Shown here: in pieces, positions 45,433-57,302 of the stretch
Layout of the letters: the number at the start of each line of letters is the position of its first letter
Numbering within the stretch: the first letter of the stretch is position 1
NCBI RefSeq assembly: GCF_004379255.2
Contig: NC_056050.1
Location: forward strand, 124,001-188,000
Length of the DNA stretch: 64,000 nt
Direction: 5' to 3'
DNA from: Salvia splendens
Lineage: Eukaryota > Streptophyta > Magnoliopsida > Lamiales > Lamiaceae
The notes under the pieces: model-generated
Told to the model about the DNA's origin: nothing
Databases searched by the model: none
What the model saw: the letters and a program-made list of their open reading frames with translations, nothing else
Made by a program: the position numbers and the translations under genes

Positions 45433-48400
45433 CTTCCATTCTTCCTAGGTTTTCAGATTCTCTCAGAAAAATGTTTTTTTTTCCTTTTTTTTGTGGGTTT
45501 CGTGGTTTGGTGTGATGGGTAGAATTATGTAGCTTCGTAAAGAACAATTATTTGATCTTGAAGTGTGCTTTCTAGGATAGATAGAAGTTTGAAATGATCA
45601 TAATTTGTAATTGTTTCATCAAATCGACACCACTTGTTGGATTTCGACTTCCGGTTATTTTAGTTAGATGGAATCGTATTATGTTTCTTATGTGTAACGA
45701 ATTTTGAAAATCATATACTACTATTAAAATAAATAAATAAATAACATTATTTAAAAAAACACAATATAAATTTATTATTATATATGCGAGACGTCAAGGT
45801 CTAAGATTCAAATCTAATCGCTCACCTACTCTTGATTTGTAAAAAGTAACATCCGTCATTTATTCACTTGATATAACATAAATACATAGTGAAGGACTAT
45901 CCCCTCTAAATCCGTTATACGTACGAAAATTGTTGAGCAACGAATTTTCTTGTCGACCACACCAATATTACATGCATAAGCAAAATTTCTAATTAATATA
46001 ATTGATTTTGTGTATCAGTTCTTACTAAAACAAAATCATCATTATATTTTATGACATCACAAATGTATTCCTAATGTTAATTTAATTTTATATTTTATTG
46101 AAAGACAAAGTGTCATAAATATTGACCCCCACATTTTACTCTATAATTAATGTTTCAATGTACAATAATTGTTAGGTCCTAATAATATATTTAAGCATGC
46201 TCCATGCAAAAACAAAAAAAGATCCCACATACGATATTACAAGGTACAAACAGTGAAACAACCTATGACATACATTAAGATACGAAGCATAACCCTTTAC
46301 GATGCATACAATATTTTCTATCATTAAAACTTTTTTTTAATGAATAAATTATAGAATATCATCCGAACTTATTGTTTACATCATACTCTCGGGCATACCC
46401 GAAGGAAAACATCAACAACTAGCCAAAAGGAGACTAAGCATGCCAAAATAACATGGGCAAGCCCATGGAAGATACATAAGAAAAAACAAAATCGATGCAT
46501 GCAAAGAGAGCCCCGTCTTGAGACACCCAGTGTGGGCGGGCCTCGTTAAAACCCCTTGGGAATAATTGAAGAAAACCCCATGGGAAAAATTTCCCAATGG
46601 AAAAAAGAGTACCATGATGAGTGACTCAAGACGTGCTAAAATTCCACTACCACCTGAAAAACAATCACCATTATCATCTATGTGGGAGGTGGAAAACAAC
46701 TTGATCGTGGATAAACGTGCTCAGATCAAGGAAGCCGCCTACATATATTGCCATTTTGTACCCTAAAATATGCAAAAATACCATAATGTAATGATTCGGT
46801 AAATTTATTTCGATCTCTGAAAGATGAACTATTTTGTAAAAAACTATATTTTTAAAAAATTTAAAAATATGACACGTGGTAGAATTCTAACGTTCCATCT
46901 CATCATTTTGAGTGCCAAAAAATTTAGCTCATGTCATATTTTAATTATTTTTTTGAAACATTGGGGTTTTTTTTGCATCTTGCGATTTCAAAAGTCAAAA
47001 CATTTTTACAATTCACTCCAACTATCGAACAATAAAAAGAAGACCTAGATATATATTGATTGGATTGCAAACTATTGATAAAGAATAGAGTTTATTTATC
47101 TGAATTATCTTATAGTAATCTCATGTTTTATTTCATCCCTATCTCTATCTTTATGTAGGAGGGAAGTTTCCATTTGAATGCCTACAAAAAAAATGCTTCT
47201 TTAGGCTAAAGCTAATGAGAAAGGGAATTGATCACCTTTTTTTGCGGTACTTCTCTAATACCAATAACTTCATGCCTATTGCATAATCACTTATTTTTTA
47301 TTTCATTAATTAATAGCTCTAAGTAGTGGAAGTTTTCCTGTGAATCCCCTACCAAAAAAGAATGCCTCTTTCGGCTTTAGCTATAATTTTTTTAGTACTA
47401 CAATATATACTTGATGCCGATAACATAAAATACTAGAAATCTTTAACAGCATCAGATTCCTATACAAAAAAGCAATTAAGAAGTTTACCAAGAAAGATTT
47501 ATAGGTTGGCTTCATCACTCTTACCAATCCTAACGACCAATTGCCAAGATCCAAGTTCTAGGCACGCGGCGCACGTGACACACTGCACATGGCCATGTGG
47601 CTTGGGTCCGCGGCCTCGGTGGTGCGGGCGGGCGGGCGGCGGCGCGCGTTTAGGTTCTACTGTCCATTTTAATTAGTCCACTATAATATATTACATGTAC
47701 ATAATAATTTAGCCTATTGAATATTTCATCCGTCCCTGAAAATTTGTCACTTATTTCCATTTTTGTCTGTCCCTAAAAATTTATCATCTTTTACTTTTAC
47801 CATTTTTGGTAATGGACCTCACATTCCACTGACTCATTTACACTCACATTTTATTATAAAACTAATATATAAAAATAGGACGCATATGTCACTAACTTTT
47901 TCAACTCGCTTTCTATTACATTTTTAAAAACTCGTGCTAGATCAAATTGTGACAAATTGTTAGGAACTAAGGGAGTACATGTTTCAGGAGGCTCTCGCCA
48001 CCAATGTGAGATAATTAATCAATTGATTTTTCTCATAGCTCTATTTTTATGATTAACTTTAATCCATTATTTTTTACTCAACCGAAATCAATTTAGAGAA
48101 AAATGAATATACAACGATCATATAATCTGAACGTAGATCGATCCTATATCATTTAATTTCACAAATTAAATGTTCCTTCACATGTACGACCCGGTCAAAA
48201 CCCTTTGACTGGTCACGATTCCAACATGAGCGCATACCTACTGATTTACTTAAATGTCTCTTATTTCTTTCTTTTTCCTTAATTTGAAGCCGCGATTATT
48301 TTAGTTGAAGGGAGTGACTATAACTTATTATTATATAATTATGATTATCTAAAAATAATATATTTAATCTTTAAACATAATCTTTCGAACGAAATGCCCC

Positions 48401-49340
48401 TTAATTCACTTATTCTATGATTGATTGATGGGAATTAAAGAGACATGTTTGTAACAAAAGTTGGTTGTTGTTCAAACAAGGCATATATATGGATGAGGGA
48501 AGGACCATTAAAACCACACATCTCCATGTGATGACATGTGAGCCATAGGCCTGTATTTAATTTTCCCACAACATAGATAACTTAAGCACCAACGTGATAG
48601 ATTTGAAAGCTGGTTTGTGGTCCTCTCGTAAAACATATCGGATGAACATTAATTCTGTTATATTGATGGCATCAATTTAATTTTAAGATCATTTTTTAGT
48701 TCACATCTTGTATATCCATGTCATATGCTATCTAGTAGGCCAAATTTGTCTTTATTCTATGACTGGTAAGTTATCGACACTTCTGATAAACTCGACTGGT
48801 TTTTACTATGGGACAACGCATGATGTTCATATCTATTTATTATGAAAGGTATGGATCAAGTTAGGATTAAGAACTCTCTAATGAGTACAAGTGTGGGAGG
48901 CACACGATTTGTATTGTATTTGGGATAAACATATCACACATGTTTGTGTGTTGCTAACTACTCCCTCCCTTCTGTCTTAATAGATGCTTTTAATTTTCTG
49001 CACTCGTTTTGAAAAATTAATAATAATAAATAGTTAAATGCAGAAATAGTAAAGTAAGAGAGAATAATGTATAGAAGATTAACATGAAACATAGGGAGTA
49101 TATATGATCAGAAAGTGTAGATTAAACGTAGGTAGTGTCTTCAAACACGTTTTAGTGGATCAGTACATTCGTTGTTACTAGCCAAGTATGTTGAATATCA
49201 TAAAATAAAAAATAATAACATCCTATAGTACTGAAGCTCATGAGATTAATATAAAAAGTAAATTTTTAATATACATTATCTATGGTAGTGATGTATGTCC
49301 ACAAAATAAATTGAGTTCACACATGACTAGTCTTGTTTCA
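45433..49340. other. spacer between FPF1-like genes, copy of 27074-30978
   Basis: Contains the dispersed-repeat-like block (about 46380-46765), Stowaway-like elements at 47724-47975 and 48961-49098, and the GC-rich block near 47560-47650. No gene is supported. Confidence 0.5.
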
Positions 49341-49395
49341 CTTTGATCAAAGAGTAACAATCACAAAAATTCCTCCCTTAACCCCCCTTCACGTG
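49341..49395 (+). promoter_or_regulatory. palindrome plus G-box, second FPF1-like promoter (right copy)
   Basis: CTTTGATCAAAG at 49341-49352 and CACGTG at 49390-49395, as in the other three FPF1 upstream regions. Confidence 0.45.
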
Positions 49396-49818
49396 TGGGA
49401 CATGTGATGTAAGTGGTCACCCCAATATATATATATAATAATAATTAATACACATATTTTCCAAACATAATGCGTGCGAATATTGTACCCCCACTCCTTA
49501 GATTCTCCAATATGAACTTATAAAGAGAAAGAAAAATGAAAAAGCCTAAAATCGAACCATAGATTCTCCTAAAAAATAAGAATAGAAGAAACATCTATAC
49601 ATAAAAATGTAATGGATCCCACAATATCTATATATGTTTTATTATACAAAACCCTATCAACATTACACATCTTTTTCATTCCACCATCAAAATTAACCCA
49701 CCCCCTCTTCTTCATCGCACATATAAATACCCTTCCAACCCTTCACTTCAATTCATCACAACTTACTTCAACTTCTCCAAACACCTTAATTTTTATTTCC
49801 CAGCACCTAAGTTGAGAC

Positions 49819-50157
49819 ATGGCTGGCGTCTGGATTTTCAAGAACAACGGGGTTATGCAGCTCGTGGAGAATCCCGGGTCCGACTATGCTGAGGGTAAGC
49901 GTGGTGCCTCCAAGCAGAAGGTGTTGGTGCACCTACCGTCTGGGCAAGTGGTGTCCTCGTACAAATTTCTCGACCAAATTCTTCGGAATTTGGGGTGGGA
50001 GAGGTACTATGGTGGCGACCCCGACCTCTACCAGTTCCACAAACACTCCTCCATCGACCTCATTTCTCTCCCCAAAGACTTCAACAAGTTCAGCTCCGTT
50101 TATATGTACGACATCGTTGTCAAGAACCCTAATCTCTTTCATGTCAAAGACATGTAG
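49819..50157 (+). CDS. flowering promoting factor 1-like protein (second tandem gene, intact)
   Basis: A single exon of 112 residues: [60 protein letters not shown] and [13 protein letters not shown]. It differs from the first gene mainly in the variable stretch after residue 20 and by one extra residue there. The tandem arrangement and shared upstream sequence show a local duplication that included the promoter. A Stowaway element lies about 700 bp upstream in this gene only. It corresponds to the frameshifted 31457-31794. Confidence 0.93.
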   Translation: MAGVWIFKNNGVMQLVENPGSDYAEGKRGASKQKVLVHLPSGQVVSSYKFLDQILRNLGWERYYGGDPDLYQFHKHSSIDLISLPKDFNKFSSVYMYDIVVKNPNLFHVKDM

Positions 50158-51268
50158 TAAGTTTGCTGTGATGGCTTGATTTATACAGCTTTGTAAAGTG
50201 ATTTCGAAATTTCGTTTTTTTTCCTTAATTTCTACTATGGAGTTTGTAATGTTCATAATTTTTCTTTATTTTATCAAATCGACAGTTCTTGTTGGACTTT
50301 GGCTTCACATTAGTTAGATGAAATCGTGTAATTTTTCTTTTGTGGTGTATGTATAAACTGTGAAATTTGAAAAATATGTTAATATAAATCAATATCATTA
50401 TTGTTTTAAAAAATTAATATTCCATACATTTATTTTACTGTATAGTATGAAATTTATATAAAAAATTTACATTTGCTCACTTGCTAAATTATTAAAATAA
50501 AAATAAAATAAGTAAAGTTGTAGTACGTGACTTTTTTAATTAATATAATTAATTTTGTTTATTCTTACCAAAACAAGCTCATCGTATGTTTCATGATATC
50601 ACAAATCTATTCTTCATGTTAATTACTCCCTTAATCTCACTCTAAGTGGAACATTTCTGTTCCAGCACGGAATTTTATAGAGTGTTGTTTTGTGAATTAA
50701 ATGGAAAGAATAAAGTAAGAGAGAGTGAAAAATTAGATAGAATGATATTTCTATTTATAAAAATGTGTCATTTAGAGTGAGACAACCCAAAAAGAAAAAT
50801 AGTTCACCTGAAGTGGAACAGAGTGAGTATATTTTAAAATTGTATTGAAAAAAATAGTGGCATAGATTTATTGACCCCCGCATTTTACTCCATCATTAAT
50901 GTTTCCACGTACAATAATTGGTAGGTCATATTTTGATTTTGCATTTTCCATGCAGCAACAAAAAAGGGGCGATATATTATTACAACGTACAAACCTATGA
51001 CAAATTAGGGTACGAGAATCATAATCTTTTTCACATGCAATACTTTCTATTATAGAATAGACATGTCTCTTACAATCACATAATATCGTGATTGATTGAC
51101 GTTACGTGACATAACATATTTTATAACTTGACCATAAATATGTGACTGAGAAATTGTATGACGCGTATAGAGTGAGAGACGAATAATGGCATAAATCAAG
51201 GTTCCAAACTAGTAATGAGATTATTACATGAACTCATTTTATATGTAAAAACGTAATAGTTCTTTAAT
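50158..51268. other. spacer with Stowaway MITE at 50626-50827
   Basis: Copy of 31795-32907, AT-rich. Only the MITE is recognised. Confidence 0.5.
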
Positions 51269-52142
51269 TGTTCATATTTTACAAACCCATCCCACATCGG
51301 ATGAATGGGGAAAGTTGGAAGGTGTATATAATTCCTGTCCAACCCCAATTAGTTTGAGGCCTTCTGGGAGTGACCCAAAAACAAATCCGTGCGGGCTTGA
51401 CCCAAAGCGGACAATATCAAACTAAATGTTGCAGTCGACGATCCTAACAAGTGGTATCAAAGCCCAGGTGGCTATGGGTTGTGCCTGGATGAGCCCCGGT
51501 TAGGGTCGGGCCCTGAAGGACTCAAAGTTAGAGTCGGGCCCAGGATGACCCAGGGGCCAGGGCTGGAACAACCCATGTTCGTGTCAACTGCGTTCCCGAT
51601 GTGGTCTCGGTTTGAAGGGAGGTTTTTTGGGTTACAAACCCATCCCACATCGGATGAATGAGGAAAGTTGGAAGGTGTATATAATTCCTGTCCAACCCAA
51701 ATTAGTTTGAGGCCTTTTGGGAGTGATCCAAAAATAAATCCGTGCGGGCTTGACCCAAAGCGGACAATATCAAACTAAATGTTGCAGTCGACGATCCTAA
51801 CAAGTGGTATCAAAGCCCAGGTGGCTATGGGTTGTGCCTGGATGAGCCCCGGTTAGGGTCGGGCCCTGAAGGACTCAAAGTTAGAGTCGGGCCCAGGCCA
51901 GGGCTGGAACAACCCATGTTCGTGTCGACTGCGTTCCCGATGTGGTCTCGGTTTGAGGGGAGGTTTGTTGGGTTACAAACCCATCCCACATCGGATGAAT
52001 GAGGAAAGTTGGAAGGTGTATATAATTCCTGTCCAACCCCAATTAGTTTGAGGCCTTTTGGGAGTGACCCAAAAACAAATCCGTGCGGGCTTGACCCAAA
52101 GCGGACAATATCAAACTAATGTTGCAGTCAACGATCCTAACA
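51269..52142 (+). mobile_element. TRIM-type mini LTR retrotransposon with three LTRs (right copy)
   Basis: LTRs at 51269-51449, about 51628-51802 and 51966-52142, two internal domains between, and TGGTATCAAAGCC after the first two LTRs. Same structure as 32908-33784. Confidence 0.8.
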
Positions 52143-52471
52143 TATCAAACCACAATTAAATTAACCACGCTTAAAGAATGGAATTATTTGTTCCAGGATT
52201 CAACATAGGTGTTGCATACATTCACAGTATATCTTCGTGATTGAATTACTGAAAATAATTCTTCATTTAGTTAACCTTGTATATACATTTATTACTAACA
52301 CAAGGCAGATGCATTCGATACTCTAGTGAGTCGTTTGGTTAGCATGACAAATCATGTTAAATGTTATTATCATGAGTTAACCTGCTGTTTGGTTGCTTTG
52401 TTTGATAACATGAGGCCCGATGTCGGCCCGTCAAAGCCCGAACTGTTCATCCAAATAACATGTGTTTCGTA

Positions 52472-52857
52472 TCAGCATTTGAGGCACCGATTATAATCAT
52501 GCCTCGACTCCCGTGCCCGATACAGCATCAACATTTCCATTTTGCCCTCTATACGTGATTTGAATTTTGGAAACACCTCCTCCAATAATTCATCCCCAAA
52601 CCTTGTGTGAAACCACTGCAGACACACCCTACAATTGAAGCCAGAGATTGTTACAACACTTGAGGACTCCATACCCCCACGCACAAAAGGTAGGCCAAAA
52701 TTGTTGTATTATTCCCCTCTATAACAATTTGGATCGGTGTTTGTATATGGTCACAAATGCCGTCTGAATTTTGCGTCCACATCCAGGGGGTCGGCGTTAG
52801 GGATCCGATTCGTCCACCGGAATCGGTCGACATAAACATCAGCAAGTTTTCGCCCAA
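52472..52857 (-). CDS. hypothetical small ORF at the left of the Harbinger element
   Basis: Two minus-strand frames (52857-52685 and 52628-52472) can be joined by GT-AG splicing into about 110 residues, with SLTPTPWMWTQNSDG in the first and CLQWFHTRFGDELLEEVF in the second. The implied intron is only 56 nt, short for plants. I recognise no domain. It could equally be non-coding leader sequence. Confidence 0.25.
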
Positions 52858-53347
52858 ATTTCAGACGGTTAGTTATTGATGCTCCAGTTCATAAACAATC
52901 GACTCTTTCCATTTGTGTTTTTATTTTTTACGTGCTTGATTTTCCAGATCTCCTTTTGTGCTTTATTTTTTATGTGCTTGATTTTCCAGATCTCCTCTTG
53001 TTCTTTATTTTTAGGTGTTGAGCTTTATTATTGCTAAGAATTTTTAATCTCTATTAGTAGTATATTGGTTTATAGAAATGGAAGACCAGTTTCTCTGCAG
53101 AGTAAATAGTTCTCGTTAGTATGCACACAGAGTTTGTATTGACAAGTTGTATCTGTTCATAACTTGAGTTTGCAGCCAAATTTGAGTACGTGTATGTGCA
53201 TCACATGACTGTGTATTCGTTAGTAAAGTGAGTCTTTACTGAATCTAGAGTTCTCTAAAGGCAATTTTATGTTTTTGTGCCCAATATTCATGAATTTCAT
53301 TCTGATTTTGTAACATTTCCTTGGTAGTTGTAATTGAATTGCTCGTG

Positions 53348-54919
53348 ATGGCCCGTATTGTTCGTGTACCCCCTTCCGTTAACCTGATGGTGGAAGATAT
53401 ACTTTTTTTGTTGCGTATTCAACAAATCATCATTCTGTACTTATACTTGAAAAGAACAAGGCGTTTTACACGTCGTGTAAGAAATCACCAAGTTAGGTAT
53501 TCACTAATTGAGCGAATCCCTCCACAAGTGAGGCATATGAACAGGCTCACTGCAGTTAGTGATGTCGACTGTTTTTCGAACCTCCGTATGGATAGGAATG
53601 CATTTGGACGATTGTGTATTCTTTTAAGAGACCGTGGTGGACTACGGAATGGTCGATTTGTGTTACTAGAGGAGCAAGTAGCAATTTTCCTAGGCATTTT
53701 AGCCCATCATAAGAAAAATAGACCTTCTGGATTTGAATTTCGTCGTTCGGGTGAAACCATTTCTCACTATGTGCATCTTGTACTTAAAGCGGTACTCAAG
53801 TTGCATACAATTTTATTGCCTCGGCCTGATCCGGTGACAAACAATTGTGTTGATCCACGATGGCAACACTTCAAGGTAATCTAACTTTAATTTGCACGAT
53901 TTGCATTCAATTCTTGCAGTTTGTTGGTAGTAATATATTGTTTTCATAATGCTGGTACCGAATTGCAAATAGGGTTGTATTGGCGCTTTGGACGGCACTT
54001 ACATAAATGTGCTCGTAAGGACCTTAGACAAGCCACGATATCGCACGCGAAAGGGCCAAATCGCGACCAATACTCTTGCTGCGTGTGACCGCAATATGAA
54101 GTTCTTATACTTTTTACCCGGGTGGGAGGGATCGGCGGGTGACTCTCGAGTGCTTAGGGATGCTGTCACTAGAGAAGGTGGATTGAGAGTAAACAAAGGT
54201 GTAAGAACAGGATACTGTGATTATTTAATCCTTGTAGTATTCATTTTTATCTTTTTCCCATTATTTACACTAGCTAAATACCCCATCGTATGTTGGCACT
54301 TTTATAGGAACTTATTATCTATGTGATAATGGATACGCAAACAGTGAAGGATTCCTTACTCCGTATAAAAACGTGCGCTATCATTTGAAGGAATGGGGAG
54401 TCGGGACCCAGCGTCCGCAAAATGCACGAGAATTGTTTAATCTAAGGCATACTAGAGCTCGTAACATAATTGAGAGGGCCTTTGCAGTGCTAAAGATGAG
54501 ATGGGGTATCTTACGGAGTGCTACTTTCTATCCGATTAAGATCCAGATCCGGTTAATCATGGCATGCTTCCTGCTACACAATTTCGTACGGGGTGAGATG
54601 CACAATGATCCAATTGAGCAACACGTTGACGGAGATACACAACCTCTGGTCGATGAGGAGATTCATGGTGACCTAGAATTCGTAGATCAAGTAGAGCCAA
54701 CTTCAGAATGGAACCAAATGCGGGATGACTTGGCTAACTCCATGTGGAGTAATGTGTGTTTTTATGTGACTTTTCCAAATTTAATTTGGTTAATTTTGCC
54801 TAGAATTGTCAGATTACATCTGTTATATAAGCAGTATCTTATTGTGAGGTTATTATAAATAATTACATATTTTCTCAATGTTTTTTGTTTTGTAGCGAGC
54901 CAATGTCGACGGTAACTGA
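53348..54919 (+). CDS. Harbinger transposase (DDE_Tnp_4 / HARBI1-like nuclease)
   Basis: Exons 53348-53875, 53973-54198, 54308-54753 and 54896-54919 join in phase into 407 residues. The N-terminus is basic (KRTRRFTRRVRNHQVRY) followed by a helical DNA-binding-like region. The catalytic triad is seen as D in GALDGTYINV (near residue 183), D in GWEGSAGDSRVL (near 233) and E in NIIERAFAVLKMRWGIL (near 307), with YYLCDNGYANSEGFLTPY between. These match the plant PIF/Harbinger nuclease family. The start was taken at the ATG after a possible acceptor (TTGGTAG); an upstream non-coding exon is possible. Without the last splice, the frame would run on to 54858 with an unlikely tail. Harbinger nucleases normally work with a Myb-like partner, and one is encoded at 57303-58541. 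Confidence 0.88.
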
Positions 54920-55301
54920 AGAATTGGACATGATACCCGAGTGTCTTTGCGGCGGTGGCAGGATGAAGTTGTTATGTGCTGGGAAAGCGGCCACACACGC
55001 CGGTCGTTACTTTTATAAATGCCCAGCCGATGATAAACATTCCGGGTCTTTCTTGTGGTGCGATGACTACCATTCTCGGATAGGGGATGGCAAGCAACCG
55101 ACATATGTAAAGAGTCAACTTTATCGGCCTAATAAACATATGAAGTACAGGGAGGAAGCGAAAAATAAAAACATCATCAAGCAGGGTAGTGATTGTGGGG
55201 TCTGTGGCCGCTGTCGCGTTGAAGCTCGGGTGAACCTCTTGTTGGCTGGCTTGGGTTTAGTTTTATTATTGGTTGGATTTGTGCTAGGGAAAATGGTGTA
55301 G
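54903..55301 (+). CDS. GRF-type zinc-finger protein with C-terminal membrane segment
   Basis: An unspliced frame of 132 residues from ATG 54903. Residues about 13-53 carry PECLCGGGRMKLLC, GRYFYKCP and SFLWCDDYH, the pattern of GRF zinc fingers, which bind single-stranded nucleic acid in other proteins. The usual Cys before F-x-W is replaced. A Cys-rich DCGVCGRCR motif precedes a hydrophobic C-terminal helix (LLLAGLGLVLLLVGFVLGKM), a layout seen in many small plant GRF proteins. Its start overlaps the last transposase exon in another frame, so it needs its own transcript or alternative splicing. In the left repeat copy the gene is lost at the gap after a few bases. Confidence 0.65.
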   Translation: MSTVTEELDMIPECLCGGGRMKLLCAGKAATHAGRYFYKCPADDKHSGSFLWCDDYHSRIGDGKQPTYVKSQLYRPNKHMKYREEAKNKNIIKQGSDCGVCGRCRVEARVNLLLAGLGLVLLLVGFVLGKMV

Positions 55302-55754
55302 TTTGTTTATGCAAAATGTGCAACAAAGACTCCAACTTATTATGTAGTTTTCTATTCATGAATTATGCTGTTGCTATGACATTTGGTGAATCACCTACAT
55401 GCACTTATATTTTGAATTAAGTTGTTTGTAATTTGTATATTATGTCTTGGACGAAAAGTGACTTATTGACTAATATTTATGGGGTAGGTGTTGTAGCTTT
55501 TATGTTGTAGCTTCTTTTGCGGGATATGCAAACTCACTTCAATGAATCATCTCCAATCCTACAAATGGGGGATTTGATTTGATTCAACTACATCAATAGC
55601 CGTATAGAAATGAATGAGGGGTAGATCAGAGTGATGGAGTGTAAGAATTCTGCTCATAAATGAGGAAGAAGAAAGGATTCTATAAATATGAACCTCATTG
55701 GTGGAGCAACTACACAGTTATATATTTTCTCTCTTTCAACTTAGATAGCGTCAA
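55302..55754. other. spacer inside the Harbinger element
   Basis: AT-rich, between the GRF and Myb-like frames. A TATA-like TATATATTTTC near 55720 may serve the next gene. No coding signal. Confidence 0.35.
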
Positions 55755-56570
55755 ATGGCAATGGACTCACCCCTCCAAAGCTCATTTCTTTACCGTGGAA
55801 CATGGAAGCATGAAATTGACACCATCATTCTGTCCACCATGGCTCGCCTAAAAAAGGACTATGGCTGTGAGGGTTCGGTATTCCCCAGCCACTTTATTTT
55901 CGAGGCTCAGTCCGTGGTGGAGTATCATTTTGGGGTGACGTTTGAATGGTGGGAAATTGTGGATCGCCTTCACTTCTTGGAACAGCGCTATAGGACCTTC
56001 AAAGAGCTCCTAGGAATCGCAGGTACTTACTGGGATCAACCGAGCAACAAGATCATCGTCTCGGCGAACACGTGGGCAAGCCATCTCCCTGTAAGTTCTA
56101 TGCGCTATTTGTAGAAAAGTTAACATTATGTGAATATTTTAAGATGATGTATGACCTTGTAATCGATGTAGAGAAACCATCTCTTCGGGGCATACCACAG
56201 TAGTGGTGACCCTGCATACAAAGAGTTACGGGAGCTGTTTGCGGTGAATGAAAGCATGCAAGGGATAGAGAGAACGTTGATCGTCCTGTCGGATTCTGTG
56301 GAGGCAGCGGGCCATTTGTGTGATGCACCAAAGAAGAATGCACAACCCGTAGAGCCGGGCGAGGTCAACAGTGGGAACCCATTTTCTCTTGCACGACGCA
56401 AGCTCATGTTCGATGACGGAGGACCACAAGACCTTGAGTCAACAAACAAGAATGTCACCGGCCGTGTTTTACCTCGAGAGACCCCATCAAGGAGTCCAAC
56501 ACTCACCTATTCGTGTGGATCATCCAAGCCTGTGACTTGGTATAGGATGCCACGGAAGCCCGATATCTAG
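55755..56570 (+). CDS. Myb/SANT-like protein, first, in Harbinger element
   Basis: Two exons (55755-56090, 56172-56570, GT-AG, phase 0) give 244 residues. The first about 110 residues have the aromatic spacing of the plant Myb/SANT-like DNA-binding fold: HEIDTIILSTMARLKKDYG, FEWWEIVDRLHFLEQRYRTF and GTYWDQPSNKIIV. The second exon is low in structure, with RNHLFGAYHSSGDPAYKELR, RARRK-like basic bits and a Ser/Pro-rich end. The domain call is by pattern, not search. It is not similar by eye to the minus-strand Myb-like protein, so the element seems to encode two unrelated versions. Confidence 0.6.
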
Positions 56571-57302
56571 TCGTGTGCGACTGTGTAGCTTTTTTGTCAT
56601 TATCACTAATCTCGGCTGTGTTTTGAGTTTACTTGGTCGGCTGGTTAGGAATATTTTAGTAGAATGTCGTAGTAAGCATGGGATTGGTGTTAGGCTCGGT
56701 TATCACAGATCTTGATTAGCAAGATCAGCCGGAGCTGTTTCCTTTTGATGCAAATGGAACAATATTAATGGAAGTCCATGTGTTATCATATTTTGATCTA
56801 TTAAAATCATCTATTTCTCTTTGCTGATGTAGTGCTCGACGCAGAGCTGTAACATCTAGATTCAGTCAATAATTTTATCAAGTCGTGATCATCAATGCAT
56901 TGATGATTGAATATTTGTATAGTGATATAAATATGATAAAATCTATGAAAATGAGGTTTGTGAAAATGAATGGAAAATGAGGTTGGAGAGTCTACACGAA
57001 GAATTGAGGGACGCAGCAGCAATTGAGATATATATAACTTTGATATTGTATAAGTAATTAAGAATTAAGCACACAACATTTCACTTCATCCAATAGATAA
57101 TATAACATAGTTCTTGACATGCCAAAAAAGGTCAGCTACAAAAAAGCTACGCCAAAAACCACCAACTGACGTTTAAATTACAGAAATGTCTTCATAGTAG
57201 ATAATATATAAAAACTAGCTTAATTAGGTCCAAAAGAACATAGTTTTTGATTACCCAAATCAACCGGCAAATGTACGTTCCACCCATTGCATGAAGCGAC
57301 TC
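56571..57302. other. spacer between the two convergent Myb-like genes
   Basis: AT-rich. The plus gene and the minus gene end toward each other here, so it should contain both 3' ends. No other feature is recognised. Confidence 0.4.

Larger units (their letters stand above)
36659..54922. repeat. right copy of the 18.3-kb near-identical repeat
   Basis: Starts mid-element (right end of Harbinger-type element A) immediately after the gap and follows 18295-36564 with a coordinate shift that drifts from 18364 to about 18357 through small indels. Genes near its left end are damaged, those further right intact. Confidence 0.9.
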
